A stretch of DNA of 63,096 bases, from positions 1-63,096 of the forward strand of contig CALMSY010000021.1 of the NCBI GenBank assembly GCA_937872475.1. Direction: 5' to 3'. This stretch comes from 67-14 sp020438345 (lineage in GTDB: Bacteria; Actinomycetota; Thermoleophilia; Solirubrobacterales; 70-9). A program made the position numbers and the translations under genes. Positions within the stretch are counted from its first letter, which is position 1. Each line of letters starts with the position of its first letter. The notes beneath the pieces were generated by a model that worked only from the letters and a program-made list of their open reading frames with translations, was not told the DNA's origin and did no database searches. Below are positions 31,762-40,821 of the stretch, in pieces.

Positions 31762-34683
31762 TCAGGGCCGGGTCGCTTCCTCAAGCAAGTAGACAAACGA
31801 ACCGTACGGTTCCCCGGTCGCCCGCTCGAGACCCACCTCACAGGTCCGGTTCGACGAGATGTGACGCTCGGTCGGGTTGGCCCTGACCTCTGCCGCTTCC
31901 TCGCTTGTGGCACTTTCGGTCAGCTCGGGATGAAGCAGCCCGCGGTCGCCTGCGAAACCGCAGCAGGTCGCGTTGTCCGGGACAACAACCACCTCGGCGA
32001 GCTGTCCGGCGATCCGGACCAGCGAGCGTTCCAGGCCGAGATGCCTGGTTGAGCAGGTCGGATGGACAGTCACCGAAGCAGCCTTGTTCGAGATCTCAAG
32101 ACCCGGCAGCAGATACTGCTCCGCCCACTGCACCGAATCGAGAATGGTCAGATCCGAGTGGCGCACGGCGTTTTCCCCGGTCAGGACGCCTTCGCCGAAA
32201 TCGGCGAGGCCATGCCCGCAGGAAGAGGCATCGATGACCAGAGGCAGGGTGCCGCCGCCGGTCCAGCGCCAGATTCGTTCGACCGTCTCATTCGCCTTGA
32301 ATTGATGCGCGTCCCTGTACCCCTTCGAACTCCAGGGGACCGAACAGCAGGTCCCGGCGATGTCCGGGGGGATCCAGACCGGTTTGCCTGCCCGGGCAGA
32401 GACCTCGATCATCGCTTCCGGCAGGCTCATCCCCGGATCATCCTTCGAGCGGCCGAACATACGGTTGATGCATGCCGGCATGTAGACCGCAGCGGCCCCA
32501 TGCGAAGTAGTTTCGGGCAGGTTCGGCGACGCGGCCGGTGGCATTTCCTCACCCCACTCGGGCACAAGGTCGGCGCTGATCGCCTTGCGCGCTGCCCGGG
32601 TCAGGCCGCGCATCGCACCGTCGGATGTGACGGTAGTGACAGCACTGCCGAACTTCAGCCCGGCCCGGGAGAGTTTCTCGATCCGGTCCCAGCGCCGGGC
32701 GGCGCGCAGAGCCATTCTCTCAGCGGCCGGACTGTGCTGGCCAGCCCGGAAATCCTTTACGAATTTGCCCGTGTCGATCCCGACCGGACAAACCAGCAGG
32801 CAGGAACCGTCGGTCGCACACGTCTCGATCGCGTCGTATTCGAACTCGTCCAGAAGCACCCGGCGTACCGGTGTGTCCTCGCCCTGCCGGACCATTTCAC
32901 GCCGCAGCACTATGCGCTGCCGCGGGGTGGTGGTCAGGTTGCGGGAGGGGCAGACCGGTTCACAGAAACCACATTCGACGCAGGCATTCGCCTCGGCTTC
33001 GATCTCCGGGGTGGTCTTGAGACCCTGCAGGTGCACATGCGGATTCTTGTTCAGCAACACCCCCGGATTCAGCGCGGAATCCGGATCGGCCAGTTCCTTG
33101 GCGCGCCACATCAGGCTGGTGGCCTGTTTGCCCCATTCAATTTCGACATAAGGCGCCATGTTGATCCCGGTCCCGTGTTCCGCCTTGAGCGAGCCGTCGT
33201 ACTTTTCGCAGATCAGTTCGACAAGGGCATTCATGAATGTTTCGTATCGCCCGGTGTCTTCCGGATTGGAAAAATCCGGGGTCAGCATGAAATGAAGATT
33301 TCCCGCCGAGGCATGTCCGGCAACACCGGCGAGGAAACCGTGTTCAGCCAGTAACTCACGCAGTTCTACCGCCGCTTCGGCGATGCGGGCCGGCGGCACA
33401 CAGACATCCTCGATGATCAGTGCGGTGCCCGGCAGGCGCATCTTGCCGATCAGGCCGTGAAGACCTTCCCGGACCTTCCAGTTGATCTCGATCGTCTCTT
33501 CGTCCCGGCCGAAGGTGGCCGGGAGGATCAACTTGCCGGCATCGACTATCTCAAGGGCTTTCGCTTCCAGCCCGTCGAGCGTCGCTTCGTCCGGTCCACC
33601 GAACTCGACCAGAAGCGCGGCCGATTCCGGGTCCAGTTCACGGAAGTATTCGGGGGCACCGGGCATGTTCCATCCAGCGGTGATCAGGGCCGGAGCGACC
33701 ATGAGTTCGACCGCGGTTGCGCCGGCTGCGACAAGTTCCGGGACCGGATCGACCGCGGTCTGGATGTCCGGGAAGTGGAGCCAGGCGAGGGTGGTGACTG
33801 CGGGAAGCTCAACAGTCTTGAAGGTGACACTGGCGACGAAAGCGAGGGTCCCTTCCGAACCGATGATCAACCGGCGGAAAATCTCAAGTGGCGTTTCACC
33901 ATCGATGAAGGCGCATAGGCGGTAACCGGTGGTGTTCTTGATTTCGAACTTGTGGCGAATCCGGTTGGTGAGCTCCGGGTCGGCGAGAATCTCCTCCCGG
34001 ATCTTCATCAGTCCCGCGGCCAGGTCCGGTTCACTGGCGGCGAAGTCCTCTTCGGCCCCCGGGGCCTCGGTGTCGATCTTCGTGCCGGAAGGCAAGACGA
34101 AAGTCATGCCCGTAACTGTCTGGTACGAGTCGTGGGTGACCCCGCAACGCATTCCGCCCGAGTTGTTGCTGACCACGCCGCCGACCGTGGCGATGTCCGT
34201 CGAGGCGGGGTCCGGTCCGAGCTTGCGGCCATATGGGGCGAGCACCTTGTTGGCGTGACCGAGAATCGTGCCCGGTTTGACTCGCGCCTTCATTCCGTCC
34301 TCAAGCACCTCGATCCCGGTGAAATGTTTGCGAACATCGACCAGGATTCCCTCGGTCTGACCCTGGCCGTTCAGGCTGGTCCCGCCGGCACGGAAAGTGA
34401 CCGGGACGCCTTCTTCCCGGCCGAACTTCAGGACCGCGGCGACATCATCGGCATCGTGGGCCATGACGACCGCCTTCGGCAGCAGGCGATAGGGGCTGGC
34501 GTCCGAGGCATAGCGGATCAGATCGGTGGCCCGGATGAGGAGCTTCTCTTCGCTGAAGACCGCAGCCAGTTTTGACCGGAGCGGTTCCGGGGTGCCACCT
34601 GCAACCCAGTCCGGAGCCCGATCCGATGCGGGTTCGCTCGGCTCCGGGGTAATTTTCAGGACATCCGGTTCGAGCAGTGGCAT
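31762..34683 (-). CDS. FAD-linked oxidase fused to Fe-S reductase (2-hydroxy acid dehydrogenase type)
   Basis: Residues about 60-240 form an FAD_binding_4 domain (VTFRAGGTSLNGQGQTEG, then PDPASTDIATVGGVVSNNSGG). Residues about 250-530 form the FAD-linked oxidase C domain. CVECGFCEPVCPSR (about 568) and CATDGSCLLVCPVG (about 620) are ferredoxin-type 4Fe-4S sites. The C-terminus carries CCG-type motifs GTCCSVPW and TCCGFAGDRG. It therefore combines GlcD- and GlcF-like functions, as in D-lactate or other D-2-hydroxy acid dehydrogenases feeding the quinone pool. It follows the ThDP decarboxylase gene by 21 nt, so a hydroxy acid to oxo acid to aldehyde route is plausible. Confidence 0.88.
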   Translation of the reverse strand: MPLLEPDVLKITPEPSEPASDRAPDWVAGGTPEPLRSKLAAVFSEEKLLIRATDLIRYASDASPYRLLPKAVVMAHDADDVAAVLKFGREEGVPVTFRAGGTSLNGQGQTEGILVDVRKHFTGIEVLEDGMKARVKPGTILGHANKVLAPYGRKLGPDPASTDIATVGGVVSNNSGGMRCGVTHDSYQTVTGMTFVLPSGTKIDTEAPGAEEDFAASEPDLAAGLMKIREEILADPELTNRIRHKFEIKNTTGYRLCAFIDGETPLEIFRRLIIGSEGTLAFVASVTFKTVELPAVTTLAWLHFPDIQTAVDPVPELVAAGATAVELMVAPALITAGWNMPGAPEYFRELDPESAALLVEFGGPDEATLDGLEAKALEIVDAGKLILPATFGRDEETIEINWKVREGLHGLIGKMRLPGTALIIEDVCVPPARIAEAAVELRELLAEHGFLAGVAGHASAGNLHFMLTPDFSNPEDTGRYETFMNALVELICEKYDGSLKAEHGTGINMAPYVEIEWGKQATSLMWRAKELADPDSALNPGVLLNKNPHVHLQGLKTTPEIEAEANACVECGFCEPVCPSRNLTTTPRQRIVLRREMVRQGEDTPVRRVLLDEFEYDAIETCATDGSCLLVCPVGIDTGKFVKDFRAGQHSPAAERMALRAARRWDRIEKLSRAGLKFGSAVTTVTSDGAMRGLTRAARKAISADLVPEWGEEMPPAASPNLPETTSHGAAAVYMPACINRMFGRSKDDPGMSLPEAMIEVSARAGKPVWIPPDIAGTCCSVPWSSKGYRDAHQFKANETVERIWRWTGGGTLPLVIDASSCGHGLADFGEGVLTGENAVRHSDLTILDSVQWAEQYLLPGLEISNKAASVTVHPTCSTRHLGLERSLVRIAGQLAEVVVVPDNATCCGFAGDRGLLHPELTESATSEEAAEVRANPTERHISSNRTCEVGLERATGEPYGSFVYLLEEATRP

Positions 34684-34704
34684 CTGGGCTCCCTGGGTCT
34701 GGGT

Positions 34705-36300
34705 TTAGAAGAGAGACATTCCCGGCTGAACGGGAACTTCGAGGAGGCGCGGCTTCGGGTCGGCGAGTGCTTCCTTCAAAGCGGCTTCGACCTCTTCGGC
34801 GCTGGACGCCGACTGGCTTTCGATGCCGTAGCCGGAAGCGATCTTCGCGGTTTCCAGGGCAGGCAGGTCGAGGCCGGGGGCGTTACTCACCTGTTCCACT
34901 TCGGCGAACCACTTGAGGATTCCGTACTCCTCGTTGCGGAGGACCAGAAAGGTCACCGGAATGTCATAGGCGGCAGCCGTCCAGAAGGCGGTTACCGCGT
35001 ACTGGACAGAGCCTTCGCCGAGTACGCAGACGACCGGGCGCTCCTCGGCGTACTGGATGCCGACCGCGGCGGAAAGGCCGAAGCCGAGGCCACCACCCGC
35101 CCCGAAGAAGTAACTGTTCGGCTTCGAAACCCGCAACTGATTGCGAAGAGCCATGGTTGAAGTTGGTGCTTCCAGCACGACAATCGCGTCATCCGGCATC
35201 ACCTGCTTCAGGGTGTTCATCACGGTTGAAGGGTTCAGCGGATCGGTCTCATCCATCCGGACCGGTCCCGGCCAGGGCTCTATGTCCGGGCGGCCGGTAC
35301 CTTCGAGCTCTGCGTTCAGGGCGGCGAGGGCAAGCTTCACATCGGAGATGATCGCCTCTCCCATCGGGGCGCGGGCTGCCTCATCCGGGTCCGAAGTGAT
35401 CTGAACCAGTTTCGTGTTCTCGCCGAGAAATGCACCTGGCAGGTAGGGGTAATAGGGAAACACGGAGGACCCGACAACCAGGACCAGATCATGGTCCTTC
35501 AGGGTTTCACCGACCGGCTGGATCGCCGGGGGCAGCACACCGCGCCAATGCGGGTGGCTCTCGGGGAAGCCGATCCGGCCACCACCGGTGGCAGGGGAGG
35601 CCCAGACCGGAAGATTCTGATCTTCGGCCAGGGCGATCGCTTCGTCCCAGGCGCCTGCGGCGTCAATGTCAGGACCGGCGACCAGGACCGGGTTGGCCGC
35701 GGCGCTTAGCCGGGCGGCGAGTTCACCGATCGCGGCCGGGTCAGCGCCTGAGCGGCCACTTACCGCACGGTCGATCACATGCTGCGCCTGGGAGGCGTCC
35801 ATCTCGACCTCCCAGTCGTCCATCGGGATCGAAACCATGACCGGACCCATCGGCGGGGTGGCGGCGAGATGGATTGCGTGGGCAATCGCAAGCGGGACAT
35901 CTTCAGCCCTTGACGGTTCATACGAATACTTGACGAACGGATCGGGAACACGGATCGCGTCACGGTTGGTCAGGTTTGCCTGCATGGTCACCTGCGCCCG
36001 GACCTGCTGGCCGACCGTGACAACGACCGGAGAGTGATTTGCCTGGGCGTTGAAGAGTGCGCCGACCGCATTGCCCAGGCCGGGGGCGGTGTGAAGGTTG
36101 ACCAGGGTCGGCTTGCCGGTCACCTGGGCGTAACCGTCAGCCATTCCCACTACGGCTGCTTCCTGAAGTCCGAGGATGTATTCGAAATCATCCGGGTAAT
36201 CGGCCAGCATCGGCAACTCGGTTGAGCCGGGATTGCCGAACATCGTGGTCATTTCCAGCTTGCGGAACAGGTCGAAAGTGACTTCGCGCACGGTAGGCAT
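34705..36300 (-). CDS. ThDP-dependent decarboxylase, benzoylformate decarboxylase-like (531 aa)
   Basis: It aligns along its length with Pseudomonas benzoylformate decarboxylase: FGNPGSTELP (Ser26), LGLQEAAVVGMADGY (Glu47), NLHTAPGLGNA (His70) and a C-terminal ThDP site near LGEGSVQYAVTAFWTAA. The His281 region, VFRYHQY in that enzyme from my memory of its sequence, reads VFPYYPY here, so Tyr (about residue 284) replaces a catalytic His. It may thus act on another 2-oxo acid or be a lyase rather than a true benzoylformate decarboxylase. Start ATG 36300 follows TAGGCT by 6 nt. It heads an operon with the FAD/Fe-S oxidoreductase. Confidence 0.85.
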   Translation of the reverse strand: MPTVREVTFDLFRKLEMTTMFGNPGSTELPMLADYPDDFEYILGLQEAAVVGMADGYAQVTGKPTLVNLHTAPGLGNAVGALFNAQANHSPVVVTVGQQVRAQVTMQANLTNRDAIRVPDPFVKYSYEPSRAEDVPLAIAHAIHLAATPPMGPVMVSIPMDDWEVEMDASQAQHVIDRAVSGRSGADPAAIGELAARLSAAANPVLVAGPDIDAAGAWDEAIALAEDQNLPVWASPATGGGRIGFPESHPHWRGVLPPAIQPVGETLKDHDLVLVVGSSVFPYYPYLPGAFLGENTKLVQITSDPDEAARAPMGEAIISDVKLALAALNAELEGTGRPDIEPWPGPVRMDETDPLNPSTVMNTLKQVMPDDAIVVLEAPTSTMALRNQLRVSKPNSYFFGAGGGLGFGLSAAVGIQYAEERPVVCVLGEGSVQYAVTAFWTAAAYDIPVTFLVLRNEEYGILKWFAEVEQVSNAPGLDLPALETAKIASGYGIESQSASSAEEVEAALKEALADPKPRLLEVPVQPGMSLF

Positions 36301-36306
36301 GGGCGC

Positions 36307-36312
36307 AGCCTA
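36307..36312 (-). promoter_or_regulatory. -10 element, leaderless start of the decarboxylase gene
   Basis: TAGGCT on the minus strand, 6-nt gap (GCGCCC), then ATG at 36300. Confidence 0.5.
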
Positions 36313-36382
36313 TACGTGAACGGCCGGGTACGGGATGGCGGTCGCAGCAGGGCCAAACCAGCCGGCCTGAAAGGATTGGACC

Positions 36383-36844
36383 GTGCGCAGACCGCTCTCA
36401 ATCGCCTTTGCCATCCCGGCCGTCATTCTTGCCCTGGCCGGTTGTGGCCGCCAGGACGAGGTGACAACCCCGGTCGCATGTCTCGAACCGGTTTCTGCCT
36501 GGCAGGAAGCTCTTGATGCGGCGCCCGGGAAGGTGGCGCTGGACGGTGTCCCGATCAGCGATTGCCTGCCCGCTGACCAGCCGGCCGGGGAACAGGAAAC
36601 GGTCGGCCTCACCGTGGTCGAGGTGGCTACGATCCTGGCCCGTGAGGGGCTGGATGACCGGACCGCTTTCGAGGCCGGCTACCTGGTTGGCGCTCTTGAA
36701 CGCGGAGCCGGGTCAACCCAGGGGATTCACACCACCTTGATCGACCGGGTAACCACCGCCGCCACTAACGGACTCGCCGCCCGGCCCGAAGCTGTCAGGG
36801 GTGCCTACCGGGAAGGCTACGAGACCGGAAAGACCGACGGCTGA
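36383..36844 (+). CDS. Lipoprotein of unknown function (153 aa)
   Basis: The N-terminus MRRPLSIAFAIPAVILALAGC is a lipoprotein signal peptide with lipobox LAGC, so Cys21 should be lipidated. The mature part is mainly helical, with two further cysteines (CLEP and DCLP) that could form a disulfide. It ends YREGYETGKTDG. No family was recognised. GTG 36383 has AAGGA 8 nt upstream. It diverges from the decarboxylase gene and precedes fumC by 61 nt. Confidence 0.75.
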   Translation: MRRPLSIAFAIPAVILALAGCGRQDEVTTPVACLEPVSAWQEALDAAPGKVALDGVPISDCLPADQPAGEQETVGLTVVEVATILAREGLDDRTAFEAGYLVGALERGAGSTQGIHTTLIDRVTTAATNGLAARPEAVRGAYREGYETGKTDG

Positions 36845-36905
36845 GCGTCACCGTTCCCGGAATGAAAAACTGGGCTGGAAGGCAAACCGGTCGAAAGGCG
36901 ATGAA

Positions 36906-38219
36906 ATGAGCGAGCAACTCTGGGGTGGGGAAACCACCAAGGCAATAGACAATTTCCCGGTTTCAGGCGAGACGATCCCGCCTTCCCTCATCAAATGGCT
37001 GGGCCTGATCAAAGCCAATGCCGCCCGCGCGAATTCCGAGCTTGGCCTGCTCGACGCCGACATCGCCAGCCGGATCGCAGATGCCGGGGACGAAGTCGGG
37101 GCAGGCAGGCACGATGACCAGTTCCCGATTGACATTTTCCAGACCGGTTCTGGCACCTCGTCGAACATGAACAGCAACGAAGTTATCGCCACCCTCGCCG
37201 GCGAAGGCGTCCACCCGAACGATCACGTGAACATGGGTCAGTCATCCAATGATGTGTTTCCCTCCGCGGTCCACCTCGCTGCGCTTGATCAGGTAGTCAA
37301 CGACCTTCTGCCCGCAATGGAGAAGCTGGCCGTCGTGCTCGAAGCCAAAGCCGGCGAATTCAAGGATGTGGTCAAGGCCGGTCGCACACATCTAATGGAT
37401 GCGGTCCCGGTCACCCTGGGCCAGGAGTTCGGCGGCTATGCCTCACAGGTCCGCCTCGGCATCGATCGGGTTCAGGGCACCTTGCATCGGGTGGGTCAGA
37501 TCCCCCTCGGTGGCACCGCCACCGGCACCGGGCTCAACACACACCCCGGGTTTGCAGAAAAGGTCCGGGGCCTGCTTGAAGCCGAAACGGGATTGGTGAT
37601 TTCGCCGCCGAATGACCGTTTTGAAGCCCAGGCCAACCGGGACTCGCTGGTCGAGCTTTCCGGTGCGCTCAAGGTCTATGCGGTCTCGCTCAACAAGATT
37701 GCCAATGATCTGGCCCTGATGGGCGCCGGACCGCGGGCCGGACTGGCCGAGCTGAACCTGCCGGAACTCCAGAAGGGCTCCTCGATCATGCCGGGCAAGG
37801 TGAACCCGGTCATTCCGGAAGTTGTGATCCAGGTTGCTGCCCAGGTGGTCGGTAACGACATGGCGATCACAATGGGCGGCTCCCAGGGGCAGTTCGAACT
37901 GAACGTGCGAGTTCCGCTCATTGCGCGGAATCTGCTTGGTTCGATTCACATCCTCGCCAGCGCCTCGAAGCTGCTTGACGAAAAGTGCGTGGCCGGCATC
38001 GAGGCGAACCTCAGCCGAAACGAAGCGCACGCCGAAGCGACCCTTGCGACCGCGACCGCGCTCAACCCGTACATCGGATACGACAAGGCATCCGAGATCG
38101 TCAAGGAAGCAGCCGCGTCGGGCCGCCCCCTTCGTGAAGTGGCAATCGAGCTGGGTGTCGAGGAAAAGGTCCTTGACGAAGCACTCGACCATCACCGAAT
38201 GGCAAATCCCAATGCATGA
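36906..38219 (+). CDS. fumC: Fumarate hydratase class II
   Basis: The fumarase/aspartase signature GSSIMPGKVNPVIPE is present, with TGSGTSSNMNSNEV, NMGQSSNDVFPSA and GRTHLMDAVPVTLG. These form the shared active site that interconverts fumarate and malate in the TCA cycle. ATG 36906 has AAAGGCG upstream. The protein is 437 aa, slightly short at the N-terminus compared with E. coli FumC (467 aa). A 7-bp hairpin follows the stop. Aspartate ammonia-lyase is a less likely alternative. Confidence 0.9.
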   Translation: MSEQLWGGETTKAIDNFPVSGETIPPSLIKWLGLIKANAARANSELGLLDADIASRIADAGDEVGAGRHDDQFPIDIFQTGSGTSSNMNSNEVIATLAGEGVHPNDHVNMGQSSNDVFPSAVHLAALDQVVNDLLPAMEKLAVVLEAKAGEFKDVVKAGRTHLMDAVPVTLGQEFGGYASQVRLGIDRVQGTLHRVGQIPLGGTATGTGLNTHPGFAEKVRGLLEAETGLVISPPNDRFEAQANRDSLVELSGALKVYAVSLNKIANDLALMGAGPRAGLAELNLPELQKGSSIMPGKVNPVIPEVVIQVAAQVVGNDMAITMGGSQGQFELNVRVPLIARNLLGSIHILASASKLLDEKCVAGIEANLSRNEAHAEATLATATALNPYIGYDKASEIVKEAAASGRPLREVAIELGVEEKVLDEALDHHRMANPNA

Positions 38220-38225
38220 TTAGTC

Positions 38226-38244
38226 GGGCGGGACCGGCCCGCCC
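38226..38244 (+). terminator. Hairpin terminator after fumC
   Basis: GGGCGGG (38226-38232) pairs with CCCGCCC (38238-38244) around ACCGG, 6 nt past the stop. No T tract follows. Confidence 0.55.
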
Positions 38245-38343
38245 TCCAAGTGAAGCCCGCTCCTTCCATTCGAGTCAACGGATGGTTGGGAGGGGCTCCA
38301 CCGGTGGCCGAACGAACGGGCCAACCCACAGCGCAAGTACTGG

Positions 38344-40605
38344 CTAGCGGCGCTTCTTCTTGGCGATTACCTTGAGGTTGGCTGTGGCCTTCTTGCCGGC
38401 CACGGTCACCGTTATCTTCGCCTTGCCCCGGGCCTTGCCGAGAGCGCGGACCGGAATCCTCACCTTTGAGGTGGTCCCTGGCTTGATCTTCTTGATGATC
38501 ACGCTGCTCTTGACCTTGCCCTTCACCCGGACACGCTTGTTCGAAGACCTGATCCGGATCCGGACGTTCTTCGCGTCGGCGGTAGCGGTGATGAAGTTGC
38601 TGACCTTCACGACCAGGTTGAACTTCTTCCCGGCCCGGAGCTTCCGCTTCTTCGGGCTTACCTTGACCGAGTTGACGTTTGCCTTCGGCTTGCGGGGATC
38701 CTTGATCAGTAGTTCGACGTTCCGGTCATCCGCATTGCCTTCCCCGCACTTGATCGAACCGCAGGCCTCGGCTCCGGTCTGGTTGTCGTTGTAGCCGACG
38801 GCCCTCGAGAGCGAGGCGAGCTGGTCGGTCGACATTCCTGCAGCACTGGTGCCTGAAGCGGGCGCATCAACACTGGCCGCATGGTCGATCACGGTGCCGA
38901 AGATGGACAGGTTCCCGTCCCGGTTATCGAAGATCTCGAGCAGCCGGTTTTGCTTCGGCCAGTCGGCCAGAGCGGCGGTCCTGATGCTCCAGAAGCCGTT
39001 GCCGCCGCCGGGAGCAGTGAACGGTGTGATCTCGTTTTCGTGGCTGTGTCCGGCAACCCAGGCGATCGCAGCCGGGTACTTGAGCAGCAGGTTGGCAACA
39101 TCGGTGCCGAGATGGATCGGGCTGGAATCACGCGGGTCACCATCACAACCGGGCACCGCCGCGGGGTCGACGTTCGCGCAAGAGACCGCGTCCTCGTCGG
39201 GGATGTCGGCGGTCATGCTGCCGGGCGCATGATGGGAAAAGACGACCACTACCTCATTGGCCGCGGTCGCTTTCTGGAGCTGGGATTCAAGCCATTTGAA
39301 CTGCGGGTCATCGAGATTGCCTTTGTCCGAGACCAGGACCTTGCCACCTTCCGAGGCGGTGTCGATCGAGATGTAGCGGACACCGGCCCGTGGGCTGAAC
39401 GAGTAGTAGCTGGCGTAACCGTTCGAAGCGGTCTGCTCGGCTTTGTCGACGAAACCGAAACCGTGGCCGTTGTCCTTGCCCGTGCTCTTGTAGATCTCCA
39501 TGTGTTCCTTCTTGGAGATCAGACGACGGTCGGGATCCGGCGGGACTTCCATGAAGTACTCGGGAACCGAACTGCGGATATTGAGCAGATCCTGTGCGGT
39601 AAAGGTCGGGTCGATCACGAAACTGAGCAGTTCCCCGCCGGAACGGCCGCTGTTGGCGGCGTCATCGTTGATCGGCTTCAGGCATCCGGTTGCGATCTGC
39701 TCGAAGATCCCACTACCCCAGGCATTCCCCTGGACCAGGCTGTCGTGATTGCCGAACACCTGGTAGGCAGGAACCTTCAGTCCGGTTGCCTTGAACGACT
39801 TCTGGGCCCGGTCCATCAGGCCCGGGTAAGCGGGCCAGCCAGCAAAAGGATTAACCGCGACCGGACCGGGGTTCGGCTGGTCCGGATCCCAGAAGTAACC
39901 CATCGTCGGGGCGGGCCATTCGTCGCGGTCCTGCACGCCCGTGTAAGCAGCCGGGTTGCCGGCATCCTTCACGTTCATGCCCGCCGGGCAGAGAGGGTGG
40001 CTGCCGATCTGCGAAGCCGGGTTGACTCCGGAGCCGGGACTGACGGTGTCACCTTCAATCAACTGCAGGTTCCAGAGCGCCTCGTTGTACTGATTGTTGT
40101 CGGAGATGTCGCCGGTATTGACGACGAAATCCATTTTCGGCTTCACCTTGCCTTTTGCAACATGCGGCGGAGCTGCGGAGAAAGCGTTGAACTGACGGAT
40201 CATCGCATCCTCTTCCTGCGGGTTCAGGGCCTCACCCGGACGCCAGGAGGAAGTGAAGGGTCCACCCTGGGGATCCAGGAACTCAACTCGCAGCGGGCTC
40301 TCTTCATCGGCGAGCTGGAAGTCGGTGAGCTGACCGAAATACGAGATTGAAGTGCGGCGCTTCTCACGGCCGTTGCCGGCGACGCCGAGAGCGGTTCCAC
40401 CTTCCTCGGAGCCGTCACGGACCGTGTAGCCCTCCCCGCCGGCTGTGGTCAGGAAGTTGAAACCCCCGGACGCATCGGGCACGATCCGCTGGGTCTTGGT
40501 AGTGACGCCGAGCGTGTCACCTGTCGCCGCTTGTGCGATCGCAACGGTAGTCAGTGCACTGACCGCGACAAGAGCTGCGGCAACTTTGGTCCTCAACCGG
40601 TTCAT
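38344..40605 (-). CDS. Secreted metallophosphoesterase with Lys-rich C-terminal domain (753 aa)
   Basis: ATG 40605 follows AAGGAG by 5 nt and opens a signal peptide ending TVAIAQA. Calcineurin-like motifs follow: VVNTGDISDN, FGNHDSLVQG, VVVFSHHAPG and WVAGHSHENE. The first motif reads TDFQL where D-x-H is usual. The protein resembles the actinobacterial TIGR03767 metallophosphoesterases. The last 120 residues (from SPKKRKLRAGK) form a basic beta domain ending IAKKKRR. It is similar to the end of the phosphodiesterase at 30139 and may bind the cell wall. The substrate is unknown. Confidence 0.85.
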   Translation of the reverse strand: MNRLRTKVAAALVAVSALTTVAIAQAATGDTLGVTTKTQRIVPDASGGFNFLTTAGGEGYTVRDGSEEGGTALGVAGNGREKRRTSISYFGQLTDFQLADEESPLRVEFLDPQGGPFTSSWRPGEALNPQEEDAMIRQFNAFSAAPPHVAKGKVKPKMDFVVNTGDISDNNQYNEALWNLQLIEGDTVSPGSGVNPASQIGSHPLCPAGMNVKDAGNPAAYTGVQDRDEWPAPTMGYFWDPDQPNPGPVAVNPFAGWPAYPGLMDRAQKSFKATGLKVPAYQVFGNHDSLVQGNAWGSGIFEQIATGCLKPINDDAANSGRSGGELLSFVIDPTFTAQDLLNIRSSVPEYFMEVPPDPDRRLISKKEHMEIYKSTGKDNGHGFGFVDKAEQTASNGYASYYSFSPRAGVRYISIDTASEGGKVLVSDKGNLDDPQFKWLESQLQKATAANEVVVVFSHHAPGSMTADIPDEDAVSCANVDPAAVPGCDGDPRDSSPIHLGTDVANLLLKYPAAIAWVAGHSHENEITPFTAPGGGNGFWSIRTAALADWPKQNRLLEIFDNRDGNLSIFGTVIDHAASVDAPASGTSAAGMSTDQLASLSRAVGYNDNQTGAEACGSIKCGEGNADDRNVELLIKDPRKPKANVNSVKVSPKKRKLRAGKKFNLVVKVSNFITATADAKNVRIRIRSSNKRVRVKGKVKSSVIIKKIKPGTTSKVRIPVRALGKARGKAKITVTVAGKKATANLKVIAKKKRR

Positions 40606-40787
40606 CAGTTCTCCTTGCGGCCGGTTTCCGAAAACCAGCACTCTCGGTGACAGCGTGTCGTCGGCTGGTCTTCCGCCGACGGGGACGATGAGACAACGTT
40701 ATCGCCATGTAAAGAAACCGGCGAGCATCCCGGTTGTTGCGTTGCTGCCCCGAAAAGCGGGAATCGATACCCGAATCCGGACGGGGT

Positions 40788-40821
40788 TCAGCCGCCCTGG
40801 ACCGGGATCAGCCGCCCTGGA
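40788..40821. repeat. Short direct repeat covering the 3' end of the aldehyde dehydrogenase gene
   Basis: TCAGCCGCCCTGGA occurs at 40788-40801 and 40808-40821, with a 20-nt period. The second copy contains the TGA stop and last codons of the minus-strand gene, so the first copy is a downstream duplicate of the gene end. Confidence 0.6.

Noticed and set aside
38881..40350. 489-codon plus-strand frame opposite the metallophosphatase
   Set aside because: The minus strand carries a signal peptide and complete metallophosphatase motifs; the plus frame has no recognisable domain.
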